Source: JAGGTJ01 sp964457545 (GTDB lineage Bacteria > Desulfobacterota > DSM-4660 > Desulfatiglandales > Desulfatiglandaceae). Taken from it: 64,000 nucleotides of DNA. Shown here piece after piece: positions 26,035 to 35,448 of the stretch. A program made the translations under genes and the position numbers. Under the pieces are notes generated by a model, which was not told the DNA's origin, did no database searches, and saw nothing but the letters and a program-made list of their open reading frames with translations. The stretch covers positions 186,001 through 250,000 of the forward strand of contig CAYWEN010000016.1 in the NCBI GenBank assembly GCA_964457545.1, given 5' to 3'. Each line of letters begins with the position of its first letter. The first letter of the stretch is position 1.

Positions 26035-27201
26035 TTACAGTATATGCCTGATACCTCTGATTGCCTGTCTTATCCTGTGCGGATTTTCCACCAGGGCAAA
26101 ACGTATATAGTTGTCTCCGTAATCACCAAAACCTATTCCAGGAGAAACCGCCACCTTGGCTTCCCTTATAAGCATCTCAGAAAATTTCAAGGACCCCATT
26201 TTAATGTACTGCTCAGGTATTTTTGCCCAAACAAACATGGTCGCCTTTGGTTTTTCTATTTCCCATCCAATACGATTCAAACCCTCTACCAGCACATCAC
26301 GTCGTTCCCTGTATATACCTACTATTTCTTCAACACAGTCATACGGGCCATTAAGGGCTATTATTGCTGCAATCTGTATAGGCTGGAAAACACCATAATC
26401 AAGATAGCTTTTTATCCTTCTAAGGGCACTTACTATTACAGGATTACCTACGCAAAAACCTACACGCCATCCAGGCATGGAATAACTTTTGGACAGACTG
26501 AACAACTCCACACCTATATCTTTTGCTCCCGGCACCTGCAAGAAACTCGGCGGCCTGTAGCCATCAAACACCAGATCTGCATAGGCAAAGTCATGTACAA
26601 CCATGATGTCGTGTTCTTTGCAAAACGCAACTATCTTTTCAAAAAAAGCCATGTCCACCACTTCTGTTGTAGGGTTGTGGGGATAGGACAGAATCAGCAT
26701 CTTGGGACTTGGCCATGTCTGTTTTGTAGCATTGAACAGATCTTCAAAAAAATCCCTGTCAGGACCTATTGGTATGGATCGAAGGTCACCTCCTGCAATA
26801 ATAACGGAATACGGATGAATTGGGTATGTCGGATTAGGGGCAAAAACCACATCTCCAGGGCTGATAACGGCAAGGACCAGATGGGACAGACCTTCCTTTG
26901 CCCCTATGGTCACTATAGCCTCTTCATCAGGATCCAGGTCCACATCAAAGCGCCTTTTATACCACTTACATATGGCATCCCGCAGCCTGGTAATCCCCAT
27001 AGAGGCAGAATATCTGTGATTATGACCCTTTTGTGCAGCTTCAATCAGTTTGTCTACTATATGTTTTGGTGTGGGAATATCCGGGTTTCCCATACCCAGG
27101 TCAATAATGTCCTCTCCTTTGTGTCTTGCATCCATTTTTATCTTGTTTACAATGGAAAAAACATAGGGTGGCAATCTGCTCATTCTGTTAAATTCTTTCA
27201 T
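26035..27201 (-). CDS. PLP-dependent aminotransferase, class I/II (AlaC/DapL/AspC-like)
   Basis: A fold-type I aminotransferase of 388 residues. It has LGMGNPDIPTPKHIVDKL near the N-terminus, the pyridoxal-binding lysine in SLSKSYSMPGWRVGF around residue 235, and the terminal arginine region NYIRFALVENPHRIRQAIRG. The sequence resembles AlaC-type alanine transaminases and LL-diaminopimelate aminotransferase relatives. Linkage to hom suggests amino-acid biosynthesis from aspartate or alanine. The ATG at 27201 fits the family start; the frame runs on to 27363 into upstream DNA with no homology. GGAG lies 10 nt upstream. Confidence 0.88.
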   Translation of the reverse strand: MKEFNRMSRLPPYVFSIVNKIKMDARHKGEDIIDLGMGNPDIPTPKHIVDKLIEAAQKGHNHRYSASMGITRLRDAICKWYKRRFDVDLDPDEEAIVTIGAKEGLSHLVLAVISPGDVVFAPNPTYPIHPYSVIIAGGDLRSIPIGPDRDFFEDLFNATKQTWPSPKMLILSYPHNPTTEVVDMAFFEKIVAFCKEHDIMVVHDFAYADLVFDGYRPPSFLQVPGAKDIGVELFSLSKSYSMPGWRVGFCVGNPVIVSALRRIKSYLDYGVFQPIQIAAIIALNGPYDCVEEIVGIYRERRDVLVEGLNRIGWEIEKPKATMFVWAKIPEQYIKMGSLKFSEMLIREAKVAVSPGIGFGDYGDNYIRFALVENPHRIRQAIRGIRHIL

Positions 27202-27319
27202 GTCGTTCAATCTCCGAAAAAACGGATAGCAGGGTTGCAAACTGATTCCTGCTATCCATAAAAAGTATGATAAAATTGCAAGGTTTTGCCAAAACGAATC
27301 AAAGCAGCATAACATAGCC

Positions 27320-27937
27320 TTATGCAAGCACTGCTTTAATCCTGTCTTCCGTAACCATGCCATGTCTTAGTACTTGCGGAGGGTAAACCGTAAGATCCAA
27401 CACGGTTGAAGGGGCCTTTCCCTCGGTCTGGCCATCATCAACAACCATGTCCACCCTGCTGCCAAACACCTGTATAACCTCTTGAGCGGTTTTGCAGGGC
27501 GGATTGCCGGACAGGTTGGCGCTTGTCCCTGTAAGTGGTACTCCTGACATCCTTATCAGGGCGCAAGGTACGGGATGAGAGGAAAGCCTGATGCCAATTT
27601 TTCCTGTGCCTGCCGTGAGTAAAGGAGACACGGATTTTCTTGCCTTAAAAATCAGGGTTAACCCTCCCGGCCAGAAGGCATCAATCAGGGCATCAGTATA
27701 ATCGGGGATATCTCTTGCATATAAACAAAACTGCTCTCTGGACCCTATAAGAACAAGAACAGGCGCATTATACTGCCTGTTTTTTAATGTAAACAGCCTT
27801 TGAACAGCCGCCTCATTTGTTGCATCTGCTCCCAGAGCGTAAAATGATTCCGTAGGAAAAGAAATTATTTTGCCGGACAATATAAAAGCCTTCCCTTTTT
27901 CCAGTATATTGTCAAGGCCACGTACGGATTTTGCCAT
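27320..27937 (-). CDS. L-threonylcarbamoyladenylate synthase (Sua5/YrdC/YciO family)
   Basis: Makes threonylcarbamoyl-AMP from threonine, bicarbonate and ATP for the t6A37 tRNA modification. The 205-residue single YrdC domain has KIISFPTESFYALGADATNE, the tRNA/ATP-binding KNRQYNAPVLVLIGS and SVPLTGTSANLSG-like SGVPLTGTSANLSGNPP. There is no C-terminal Sua5 domain, so it is the short TsaC/YrdC form, or possibly a YciO paralogue. The ATG at 27937 gives the usual start; a TTG at 27964 would overlap purE. The purE stop is 10 nt upstream. Confidence 0.9.
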   Translation of the reverse strand: MAKSVRGLDNILEKGKAFILSGKIISFPTESFYALGADATNEAAVQRLFTLKNRQYNAPVLVLIGSREQFCLYARDIPDYTDALIDAFWPGGLTLIFKARKSVSPLLTAGTGKIGIRLSSHPVPCALIRMSGVPLTGTSANLSGNPPCKTAQEVIQVFGSRVDMVVDDGQTEGKAPSTVLDLTVYPPQVLRHGMVTEDRIKAVLA

Positions 27938-27947
27938 ATCTGTTTTT

Positions 27948-28448
27948 TTATAATATGCCTGCAAGATTTTGCGCTTCTATCTTTTCTGCAAGCTTCCTGC
28001 GATAGGAAAGGAGCTGATCTTTCAGTACTGGCCGGTTCAGGGCCAGTATCTGCAATGCCAGTATTGCTGCGTTCTTGGCTCCTCCGCTTCCAACAGCCAC
28101 AGTAGCAACAGGTATGCCTGGAGGCATCTGGACTGTGGCAAGGAGAGCATCCATCCCATTCAATGGAGATGAATCAACCGGTATCCCTATAACCGGTAAA
28201 ACAGTCATCCCCGCAATAAAACCCGCGAGATGAGCTGCCCATCCTGCTGCTGCAATTATAACCTCTGTCTTGCTGTCATTCAAAGACAATACATATTCTC
28301 TTGTAAGATCAGGGGTTCTGTGTGCGGAAAGGATCTTTACGTCATAGGGAACATCAAATTCTGTCAGGATACCGGTGCAGCCTCTTACAATATCGGCATC
28401 AGACACACTGCCCATTATTACAGACACTAACGATTCTTTTGAAGTCAT
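27948..28448 (-). CDS. purE: N5-carboxyaminoimidazole ribonucleotide mutase PurE
   Basis: Shifts the carboxyl group of N5-CAIR to give CAIR in purine synthesis. The 166 residues form a single class I PurE domain: VSVIMGSVSDADIV (phosphate loop), ILSAHRTPDLT (catalytic histidine) and IIAAAGWAAHLAGFIAGMT. The strand continues directly into the YrdC-domain gene. No purK is nearby. The ATG at 28448 follows a weak AAGGAT. Confidence 0.96.
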   Translation of the reverse strand: MTSKESLVSVIMGSVSDADIVRGCTGILTEFDVPYDVKILSAHRTPDLTREYVLSLNDSKTEVIIAAAGWAAHLAGFIAGMTVLPVIGIPVDSSPLNGMDALLATVQMPPGIPVATVAVGSGGAKNAAILALQILALNRPVLKDQLLSYRRKLAEKIEAQNLAGIL

Positions 28449-28452
28449 TGTT

Positions 28453-29085
28453 CTATCCTTGATTCAGCATCCCTATAAGGGGATATATGATCATCCCGGC
28501 CAGCCATGCGATATCTTCTGCTGAAAAGATTTCAGCTATACTTTTATCGAACAGCAGATTTCCTTCAGGAGGAAACTCATCGTCTCCTTTCCACAGTATC
28601 AGGACAACAGGAACATATGGAAATGCCTGAACAACTATAGAAACATCTCCATGTTCAAAGGGTTCTGCAGCATAAAGGTTTTTTGCAAGTTCAGACAAAC
28701 GCTCCGGTCTGCTGCCAAATGCCTGCACCATTGGTGTTTTTGCCCTGCGCAAAAAGGCATCAAGATAAAACATACCCTCAGGAATCTCCTGATACGCTAT
28801 CCATTTTTCTGTTACATTATTTCCCTTTGCCCCTTTCAGATAGTGCAAAATCAGTATTTGCTGCTGGATAGATACATCTTCTCCGGAATCCTGATACATG
28901 CATCCGAAATCAGAACATCTTATGACGATGTCCCTGTTCAAGAACCTGAGTGTCATAACAGGAGAACCGTCAGTATCATTCTTAAAATCTGCCCCGCTTG
29001 CCTGTGCAATATCTGCCGGTTTTCTCTCCCTCAGGTCTGTTACTGCCCGTTTAACAGCTTCCCTGTAATCATCAATCTTAGCCAT
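28453..29085 (-). CDS. DUF3786-type protein of unknown function
   Basis: A soluble protein of 210 residues when started at the ATG at 29085 (MAKIDDYREAVKRAVTDLRE). It resembles DUF3786 proteins of strict anaerobes: a central YLKGAKGNNVTEKWIAYQEI and C-terminal PVVLILWKGDDEFPPEGNLLFD are typical. Two cysteines occur in CSDFGCMY. No catalytic residues can be assigned, and function is unknown. It ends 4 nt before purE, so it is cotranscribed with it. The longer frame to 29220 would add a hydrophobic stretch with no ribosome binding site and is not used. Confidence 0.75.
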   Translation of the reverse strand: MAKIDDYREAVKRAVTDLRERKPADIAQASGADFKNDTDGSPVMTLRFLNRDIVIRCSDFGCMYQDSGEDVSIQQQILILHYLKGAKGNNVTEKWIAYQEIPEGMFYLDAFLRRAKTPMVQAFGSRPERLSELAKNLYAAEPFEHGDVSIVVQAFPYVPVVLILWKGDDEFPPEGNLLFDKSIAEIFSAEDIAWLAGMIIYPLIGMLNQG

Positions 29086-29673
29086 ATTATATAGTGCCCT
29101 TAAGCCCAAAAAGGCTGTAAAATAAATTATTGTTATGGAAAAACAACACCACCTCAATCCTCCCAAAACCGGTTTTTCCGGCCTCAGGACAAAATCTGCA
29201 TTGCTGTTCCCCAAAGCCAACCCCAGATGAACAAATCAGGCATACCTCTGGAAAACAATATGCTGAAACAAAAAAACTGGTTTATAAATGAAAATTTAGA
29301 TATTATACTGTCATCAATCAGGGTTGGCAAGATTTTCTGCAAGTTTTGCCTTTCAGGGCAAATATTCTGGATATCCTGCAAATTAAACAAACATGGAACC
29401 CTGTTTCCAGAAAGTTAGGCTCAACAGCCAAAAACGATTATACTCCCAAAACTGATCCGTGACTGGACGCTTTTTTATTTTTCTCTTGTTTTATCCCGTC
29501 TTGATTTACATCTTTTCGATGTGTTAGTGTTCTTGACAGCTTTTTAAAAAAAGAGCCTGTGTCCATTAATAATAAATCTGTTCAAGAGCAAAACATGCAA
29601 GAATTTTAACATGAACAACGCAGGCACAGACCGGTTTTTTTTATGAACCCTTTAATGACTGGAGAAAGATAAC
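29086..29673. other. 588-bp divergent intergenic region
   Basis: It separates the minus-strand DUF3786 gene from ssb. Short frames on both strands (29184-29390, 29227-29418) lack ribosome binding sites and homology. TTGACA at 29533-29538 has no fitting -10 box. Nothing else was recognised. Confidence 0.4.
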
Positions 29674-30093
29674 ATGGCAGGTGTAAACAAAGTGATATTG
29701 ATTGGACGGTTAGGAAGAGATCCTGAGGTACGGTATACTCCGAGCGGTGTTGCAGTGGCAAATTTCACGATTGCCACATCAGATGAATGGACGGATAAAA
29801 ACACAGGGCAGAAACAGGAACGGACCGAGTGGCACAGGATTGTAGCATGGAGACGTCTTGGAGAGATATGCGGTGAATATCTTCATAAAGGCAGCCAGGT
29901 ATATATTGAGGGCAGGCTTCAAACACGATCATGGGAAGATGGAGACAGCAATACTCGCTACACAACAGAGATAGTTGCACAAAACATGCAAATGCTGGGG
30001 AATGTTTCCAAAACAGACAGTTCCACCATACCCTCGAAACAGTTTGCACCTGAGGAACCTCCTGTCATCACAGAGGATGAACCTCCATTTTAA
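29674..30093 (+). CDS. ssb: Single-stranded DNA-binding protein
   Basis: Binds and protects single-stranded DNA in replication, repair and recombination. The 139-residue protein has the OB-fold of bacterial SSB (NKVILIGRLGRDPEVRYTPS, TEWHRIVAWRRLGEICGEYL, VYIEGRLQTRSW) in about the first 110 residues. A short linker leads to the acidic tip EDEPPF, which recruits partner proteins. The ATG has GGAGAAA upstream. It stands alone on its strand. Confidence 0.97.
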   Translation: MAGVNKVILIGRLGRDPEVRYTPSGVAVANFTIATSDEWTDKNTGQKQERTEWHRIVAWRRLGEICGEYLHKGSQVYIEGRLQTRSWEDGDSNTRYTTEIVAQNMQMLGNVSKTDSSTIPSKQFAPEEPPVITEDEPPF

Positions 30094-30217
30094 GTGTTGC
30101 ATACTGTGTAACAACTTCTTGCAAATACACGGCATCTGCACTCTGAGCGTGCGGTGCAGATTCTGAACAACAGACACCTTGCATACAAGGCATCTTCAGT
30201 GTAACGGACGACTATGC

Positions 30218-30249
30218 GGATGAATTTTCAATCATCGCAAAATTCATCC
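30218..30249 (-). terminator. Hairpin overlapping the tatA stop codon
   Basis: GGATGAATTTT (30218-30228) pairs perfectly with AAAATTCATCC (30239-30249) around a 10-nt loop. The tatA stop codon is inside one arm. It would end tatA transcription; no clear U-run follows. Confidence 0.45.
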
Positions 30250-30450
30250 CTTAATGTCCTGATCGTTTGTTGTCTTGTCGTCTGTATCTGTTGAAGATGG
30301 TTCAATTTTCTTTGTATCTTTGGTGGCCTGTTTGAAATTTTTTATTCCTTTTCCAATGCCACTCCCGATTTCTGGAAGTTTGCCCGCACCAAAAATAATC
30401 AGAACGATTATCAATATAATAATCAGCTCTGGCATTCCGATACCAAACAT
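30244..30450 (-). CDS. tatA: Twin-arginine translocase subunit TatA/E
   Basis: Forms the membrane pore of the Tat pathway for folded proteins. The 68 residues show one N-terminal membrane helix (ELIIILIIVLIIFGAG), the FGAGKLPEIG hinge motif, an amphipathic helix and a charged tail rich in lysine and aspartate. The ATG at 30450 has GGAGGG 9 nt upstream, and MFGIGMPEL is the standard N-terminus; the frame to 30519 is not used. No tatB or tatC is adjacent. Confidence 0.93.
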   Translation of the reverse strand: MFGIGMPELIIILIIVLIIFGAGKLPEIGSGIGKGIKNFKQATKDTKKIEPSSTDTDDKTTNDQDIKG

Positions 30451-30781
30451 AATATTTACCCTCCTTATACCAACTGTTGCCCCAAATGCAGGAATGTCCA
30501 AGAAGGCCCTTTTTTTCAAATGCTGTATTTATATGATCTTTGCCAAATCAGACACGTGTACATGATAATTTTTTTGCAAGGTCTTATCAAGCTCTTATTG
30601 TGCAAGTATTACTGTTCCCCAGGACAGTTTCCTGCCAGATGTTTGCCTGTTTTGGGCACAGGCAGGGTAACTATTACAAAAAGATCTGTTTATGAATTAA
30701 AGGGCCCTTGCGCTTTTGTAATGATTTATCAGGCCCTGTATACGGGGTTTTTACAGGCCTGTCAACTTTTGTAACGGTAAG
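30451..30781. other. 331-bp divergent intergenic region between tatA and the GGDEF gene
   Basis: No gene, repeat copy or convincing promoter was recognised here. Confidence 0.3.
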
Positions 30782-31900
30782 GTGATGAACAAGAACAGCA
30801 CGACAGATAAAAACCGCATGGATATACTGCAAAAGAATTTTTACGAAATCCTTGACTTTATAAACCAGATAGAGCAATTGACCCAGTTACAGAACAAAAT
30901 CGATATTACTTCCAATATTGCGGATATATGGACAGTATTTCTTGAATATATACCCAATTTGATCGATGTTGAAACCTGTGCCCTGTTCCTGGTGGATGAA
31001 GATTCACATGAGTTCGTCCTGCAAAAGGTTTCACCTGCAGAAGACAAAATTACATGTCAGAAAGAACTTGATTTTCAGATAGAATGTGGCACCTTTTCCT
31101 GGATAATAAACAGAGGTCAGCCCGCAGTTGTTCTGCCAATGGCCCTGAACGAAAAAAATACAGTCATTATACTGCCCCTGTGCACCGTTAAAAGAACTCT
31201 TGGGGCAATCATGGTGGCAACCTCCATAGAGCAGAGTTCTATAACACAGGAAAATATCAGGCTCTTGACTATGCTTGCAAAACAATATGCCCTTGTAACA
31301 GAAAATGCACTGCTATATGACAAGCTGAGAAAAAAGCATGTTGCACTGGAAAAGGCAAATGCCGAGATCACAATTCTTTCAATTACTGATCCCCTGACAG
31401 GCATCTATAATCGCGGCTATTTAACGGAAAGAATCCCTCAGGAAATAAAAAGGGCTGCAAGATATGGGCATTCACTTTCCATAATTATGTGTGATATTGA
31501 TCATTTCAAAAGAATAAATGATACATATGGACATATTGTGGGAGATCAGGTCCTAAAGCAGTTCGTCCAAGTCATTACAGGACTGATTCGTTTTGATGTT
31601 GACTGGATGGCACGGTATGGCGGTGAGGAATTTGTCGTGGTTTTGCCGGTAACTGATCTGGAGGGCGCCATTCATCAGGCCGAAAGACTGCGAACAGGTA
31701 TTGCAAAAAGGCCCTTTAATGTGGATGATTATCAAATTGATGTAACAGCCAGTTTTGGGGTAACAGGTTTTAAATCAGAAGATCCATCCAAAAAAACAAT
31801 TACACCGGAATTGGTTATAACCACCGTTGACAAGTATCTATATGAAGCAAAAGAACAGGGCAGAAACAGGGTTGTTGGTGGTCCTGTTTGCAACACATAA
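30782..31900 (+). CDS. GAF-GGDEF protein, probable diguanylate cyclase
   Basis: Likely makes the second messenger cyclic di-GMP from two GTP. The 372 residues comprise an N-terminal coiled region, a GAF sensor domain (about 45-185), a short coiled coil (KLRKKHVALEKANAEI) and a GGDEF domain (about 205-365). The catalytic motif is GGEEF in ARYGGEEFVVVLP, an active variant, and DPLTGIYNRGYL and CDIDHFKRINDTYGH are intact. The product-inhibition I-site (RxxD) is not conserved: the equivalent residues read FDVD. The frame opens with a GTG at 30782 followed by an ATG; either may be used. No membrane segment is seen. Confidence 0.9.
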   Translation: MMNKNSTTDKNRMDILQKNFYEILDFINQIEQLTQLQNKIDITSNIADIWTVFLEYIPNLIDVETCALFLVDEDSHEFVLQKVSPAEDKITCQKELDFQIECGTFSWIINRGQPAVVLPMALNEKNTVIILPLCTVKRTLGAIMVATSIEQSSITQENIRLLTMLAKQYALVTENALLYDKLRKKHVALEKANAEITILSITDPLTGIYNRGYLTERIPQEIKRAARYGHSLSIIMCDIDHFKRINDTYGHIVGDQVLKQFVQVITGLIRFDVDWMARYGGEEFVVVLPVTDLEGAIHQAERLRTGIAKRPFNVDDYQIDVTASFGVTGFKSEDPSKKTITPELVITTVDKYLYEAKEQGRNRVVGGPVCNT

Positions 31901-31957
31901 GGGATTTGTTGCAGAAAGACATATTTTCCTGCAGTAAGCATCTGTTTCCATTTTGTA

Positions 31958-34786
31958 TCATATCCCTAAAACTTCCCTTAAAAAATGACCTGTATATGAA
32001 CCTTCTGTCCGTGCAATTTCTTCCGGTGTTCCTGTCCCTACCACATTTCCACCTTCATCTCCTCCCTCAGGGCCAAGATCAATTATATAATCACATGCCT
32101 TTATCACGTCGATATTGTGTTCTATAATAACAACCGTGTTTTTTAATTCTACCAGGCGATTTAAGACCTCAAGAAGTTTCCTGATATCGTCAAAATGCAG
32201 TCCAGTGGTTGGTTCATCAAGCAGGTAAAGGGTCTTGCCTGTATCCCTTTTGCTCAATTCCCTCGACAACTTTATTCTCTGTGCCTCACCGCCGGAAAGA
32301 GTGGTGGCCTGCTGTCCAAGGGTAATATATCCAAGTCCAACGTCTATCAATGTCTTGAGCTTTGCCCTAATTGCAGGGATTGAATCAAAAAAAGAGAATG
32401 CCTGATCAACTGTCATACCCAAGATATCTGCTATTGTGTATCCTCTGTATTTTATTTCCAGAGTATCCCGGTTGTATCTCATGCCATTGCATGCATCACA
32501 TTTTACATACACATCAGGCAGAAAATGCATTTCGATCTTCAATATGCCATCGCCCCTGCATACCTCACATCTTCCTCCTTTCACATTAAAGCTGAACCTG
32601 CCAGGCTTATATCCCCTGACTCTGGACTCAGGCAACCGTGAAAATACCTCACGGATATGAGTGAAAACACCTGTGTAAGTCGCAGGATTCGATCTTGGTG
32701 TCCTGCCTATCGGGCCTTGATCTATATTGATCACCTTATCTATGTGTTCAACGCCCTTGATCTGATCCACAAGCCCAACCCTTGCCTTTGCATTATACAG
32801 CCTTTTGCATAAGGCCGGATAGAGAATAGCGTTTACAAGACTGCTTTTTCCCGAACCTGAAACCCCTGTAATACATATCAGGGTACCCAAAGGGAGTTTT
32901 ACTGTTATGTCTTTCAGGTTATTCTCTTTTGCCCCCCTGATTTCTATAATCCTGCCATTTCCTTTCCTTCTTGATACAGGGACAGGAATCTGTTTTTTCC
33001 CTGACAAATATTGACCTGTCAGAGAATCGTTTTTTTCAAGCAAAAGATTCGGCGGCCCCTGAAATATGATTTCTCCGCCATGCACTCCTGCTCCAGGTCC
33101 CATATCTATAATATGGTCAGCAGATAACATGGTTTCTGCGTCATGTTCCACAACTATAACGGTATTGTCAAGATCCTTCAGATTTTTCAGATTGTTCAAA
33201 AGACGCTGATTATCCCTCTGGTGCAGACCTATGCTGGGTTCATCCAGGACATACAGGACACCTGCCAGACCGGAACTTATCTGTGTAGCAAGATGTATTC
33301 GCTGTTCTTCTCCACCGGACAGAGTCGCAGTGGCCCTGTCTCCTGTCAGATAATAAAGGCCAACGCTTAACAAGAACGTTAAACGGTTTCTGATTTCCTT
33401 TAAAACCTTGTTGCTTATTATTTCTTCTGTCTGTGCAAGATGAAGATTCTCAAAGAAATCAAAGGCCTCTTTGACAGACATTCTGCTAATATCATAAATG
33501 GATTTGCCTCCAACCAGAACAGCAAGGCTTACGGGTCTCAATCGTGCTCCCCCGCAGGCAGGACAGGGCCTTATGTTCATAAATTTTTCTATTTCTTCCC
33601 TGATCTGGTATGATGAGGTTTCATGGTACCTTCTTTCAAGGTTTGTAATAATCCCCTCAAAGGGATGACTGTGAAAATGTCTTTTTCCATCACCCGTGTT
33701 AAAGTAAAACCTGATCTTTTCTTTGCCTGATCCATACAGGATCACCTTTTTGACCTTTGCAGGAAGCCTTTTAAAAGGAATATCCTCGCTAATCCCATAG
33801 TGCCTGCATAAAGATTCCAGCATCTCCTGAAAGTGAACCGAATGCCTGTTTGCCCACGGTAACACAGCACCGTCTCTTAATGACAAAGAACTGTCAGGGA
33901 CGATAAGATCCGGATCAAAATATCTTTTTGTACCCAATCCATTACATTCAGGACATGCCCCCCGGGGATTATTAAAGGAAAACATCTGAGGAGTCATATC
34001 AGGAACACTGAAACCACATTTCGGACAAACAGCATTTTCACTGAAGAATATTTCCTTCTCCTCCGGATCAACCACGTCAACCACGACCTTACCATCAGCA
34101 AGGGAGAGGGCAAGCTCAACACTATCTGTCAATCTGCCCCTGATTTCCTCTTTTACAACCAACCGGTCTATAACAACATCTATTTTGTGCTTTTGGTTTT
34201 TATCTACGATAATATCTTCATCAAGAAGCCTTGTCTGCCCGTCTATACGAATGCGTGTAAACCCGTCTCTTCTCAAACGATTCAAAAGCTGAAAATGTCT
34301 GCCCTTACGTCCTTCAATTAACGGAGCCAGTATCTGGATTCTTGTTCCCTCAGGAAGGTTCATGATTTGCCCGACAATCTGCTGAGGTGTCTGAGAGGTT
34401 ATCTCAAGGTTGCATTCAGGACAATGAGGCTTGCCTATTCTTGCAAAAAGTACCCTCAGATAATCATATATCTCTGTAATAGTTCCTACAGTGGAACGGG
34501 GATTCTTACTTGCTGAACGCTGTCTTATGGCTATGGCTGGCGAAAGCCCCTCGATAGAATCCACTTCGGGCTTGTCCATCTTGTCCAAAAACTGCCTTGC
34601 ATAGGCAGACAAAGACTCCACATAACGTCTCTGGCCTTCTGCATATATGGTGTCAAAAGCCAGAGATGACTTGCCTGATCCCGAAAGCCCTGTTATTACA
34701 ACGAGATGGTTTCTGGGAATATCAAGCGAAATGTTTTTCAAATTGTGCTGCCTTGCGCCTCTTATTTGTATATATCCTTTGGGCAT
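31958..34786 (-). CDS. uvrA: Excinuclease ABC subunit A
   Basis: UvrA finds DNA damage in nucleotide excision repair and loads UvrB. The 942-residue protein has two ABC ATPase modules: Walker A GLSGSGKSSLAF near residue 33 and GVSGSGKSSLV near 640, with signature LSGGEEQRIHLA and LSGGEAQRIKLS. Zinc-binding cysteines include CPKCGF and CPECNGLG in the first half and CEVCRGDG with CDACNGMRYN in the second. The ATG at 34786 has AAGGAG 9 nt upstream. It is single and divergent from the small gene at 34944. Confidence 0.97.
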   Translation of the reverse strand: MPKGYIQIRGARQHNLKNISLDIPRNHLVVITGLSGSGKSSLAFDTIYAEGQRRYVESLSAYARQFLDKMDKPEVDSIEGLSPAIAIRQRSASKNPRSTVGTITEIYDYLRVLFARIGKPHCPECNLEITSQTPQQIVGQIMNLPEGTRIQILAPLIEGRKGRHFQLLNRLRRDGFTRIRIDGQTRLLDEDIIVDKNQKHKIDVVIDRLVVKEEIRGRLTDSVELALSLADGKVVVDVVDPEEKEIFFSENAVCPKCGFSVPDMTPQMFSFNNPRGACPECNGLGTKRYFDPDLIVPDSSLSLRDGAVLPWANRHSVHFQEMLESLCRHYGISEDIPFKRLPAKVKKVILYGSGKEKIRFYFNTGDGKRHFHSHPFEGIITNLERRYHETSSYQIREEIEKFMNIRPCPACGGARLRPVSLAVLVGGKSIYDISRMSVKEAFDFFENLHLAQTEEIISNKVLKEIRNRLTFLLSVGLYYLTGDRATATLSGGEEQRIHLATQISSGLAGVLYVLDEPSIGLHQRDNQRLLNNLKNLKDLDNTVIVVEHDAETMLSADHIIDMGPGAGVHGGEIIFQGPPNLLLEKNDSLTGQYLSGKKQIPVPVSRRKGNGRIIEIRGAKENNLKDITVKLPLGTLICITGVSGSGKSSLVNAILYPALCKRLYNAKARVGLVDQIKGVEHIDKVINIDQGPIGRTPRSNPATYTGVFTHIREVFSRLPESRVRGYKPGRFSFNVKGGRCEVCRGDGILKIEMHFLPDVYVKCDACNGMRYNRDTLEIKYRGYTIADILGMTVDQAFSFFDSIPAIRAKLKTLIDVGLGYITLGQQATTLSGGEAQRIKLSRELSKRDTGKTLYLLDEPTTGLHFDDIRKLLEVLNRLVELKNTVVIIEHNIDVIKACDYIIDLGPEGGDEGGNVVGTGTPEEIARTEGSYTGHFLREVLGI

Positions 34787-34871
34787 AAAGGAGAACTCCT
34801 TGTTGTTTCATGAAAAATCGACAGTTTTTTCACTGATACATCAATATCATAAAACTTGTCAGGAAAAAGAA

Positions 34872-34899
34872 TTGACAAACGTATGCAATATAATATAGT
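34872..34899 (+). promoter_or_regulatory. Sigma-70-type promoter of the 43-codon gene
   Basis: TTGACA (34872-34877), a 16-bp spacer and TATAGT (34894-34899) make a near-consensus promoter pointing at the small gene. An inverted repeat GTTTG...CAAAC lies just downstream, around the expected 5' end. Confidence 0.65.
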
Positions 34900-34943
34900 T
34901 AATGTTTGCCTGTAAACAAACTGTAAAAAGGGGGTGATGAATT

Positions 34944-35075
34944 TTGTCAGAAAGATATTGTTTCAGTAAAGTGTACAGAAAGACAAGCTTGTTTGGAGCA
35001 ATGTCTCTAATCACCCTTACTGCAAAAGGGCCCTTCAATCCATTAAAAACTATCAGGAGGCAATCAATGGCATGA
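34944..35075 (+). CDS. Small protein, 43 residues, unknown function
   Basis: The frame starts with a TTG and has an AGGGGGTGA ribosome binding site 6 nt upstream. It begins MSERYCFSKVYRKTSLFGAM and ends in a basic, proline-containing tail (PFNPLKTIRRQSMA). It has one cysteine, a net positive charge and no clear membrane helix. I do not recognise the family. The support is positional: a near-consensus promoter at 34872-34899 and a strong terminator at 35129-35164 frame exactly this gene, giving an mRNA of roughly 260 nt. It is divergent from uvrA. A regulatory RNA instead of a protein is possible. Confidence 0.5.
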   Translation: MSERYCFSKVYRKTSLFGAMSLITLTAKGPFNPLKTIRRQSMA

Positions 35076-35128
35076 TTCTTGCAGTGTCTTGATAACAACA
35101 TCAAAAAACCTGACAATTTTTATATGGG

Positions 35129-35164
35129 AAAAAGGGCATCTCATGTTTTTGGGGTGCCTTTTTT
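35129..35164 (+). terminator. Rho-independent terminator of the 43-codon gene
   Basis: AAAAAGGGCATC (35129-35140) pairs along its length, with G-U wobbles, with GGTGCCTTTTTT (35153-35164), ending in a T-run. It stands 53 nt past the stop codon. Confidence 0.8.
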
Positions 35165-35448
35165 GTTGATCCATGTTCAAAACTGTTGCTTTAAGGCCTG
35201 TTTGCTTTCCGTCTGCAAACAATCATGAAAACACGTTTATGTAATCAAGATTTTTGTATGTATTGATTTCAGACGATCCAGACTGGTCATGGGTTGAAAA
35301 TTGCCGGCATCCGAAATCTGTTTATGCCTGAACACTGCTTGCAAAGGTATTGCCTTATATATGTTTCAAGCATTACTGTTACAGCATAATGATCGGTTCC
35401 ATACAAACATAACTCGTGCCCATCCGGAAACAGACCGTGGGCAATAGT

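Noticed and set aside
25594..27261. 555-codon plus-strand frame
   Set aside because: Antisense to hom and the aminotransferase gene, both of which are firm; no domain recognised.
29533..29538. TTGACA upstream of ssb as a promoter
   Set aside because: No -10 hexamer at 16-18 bp spacing.
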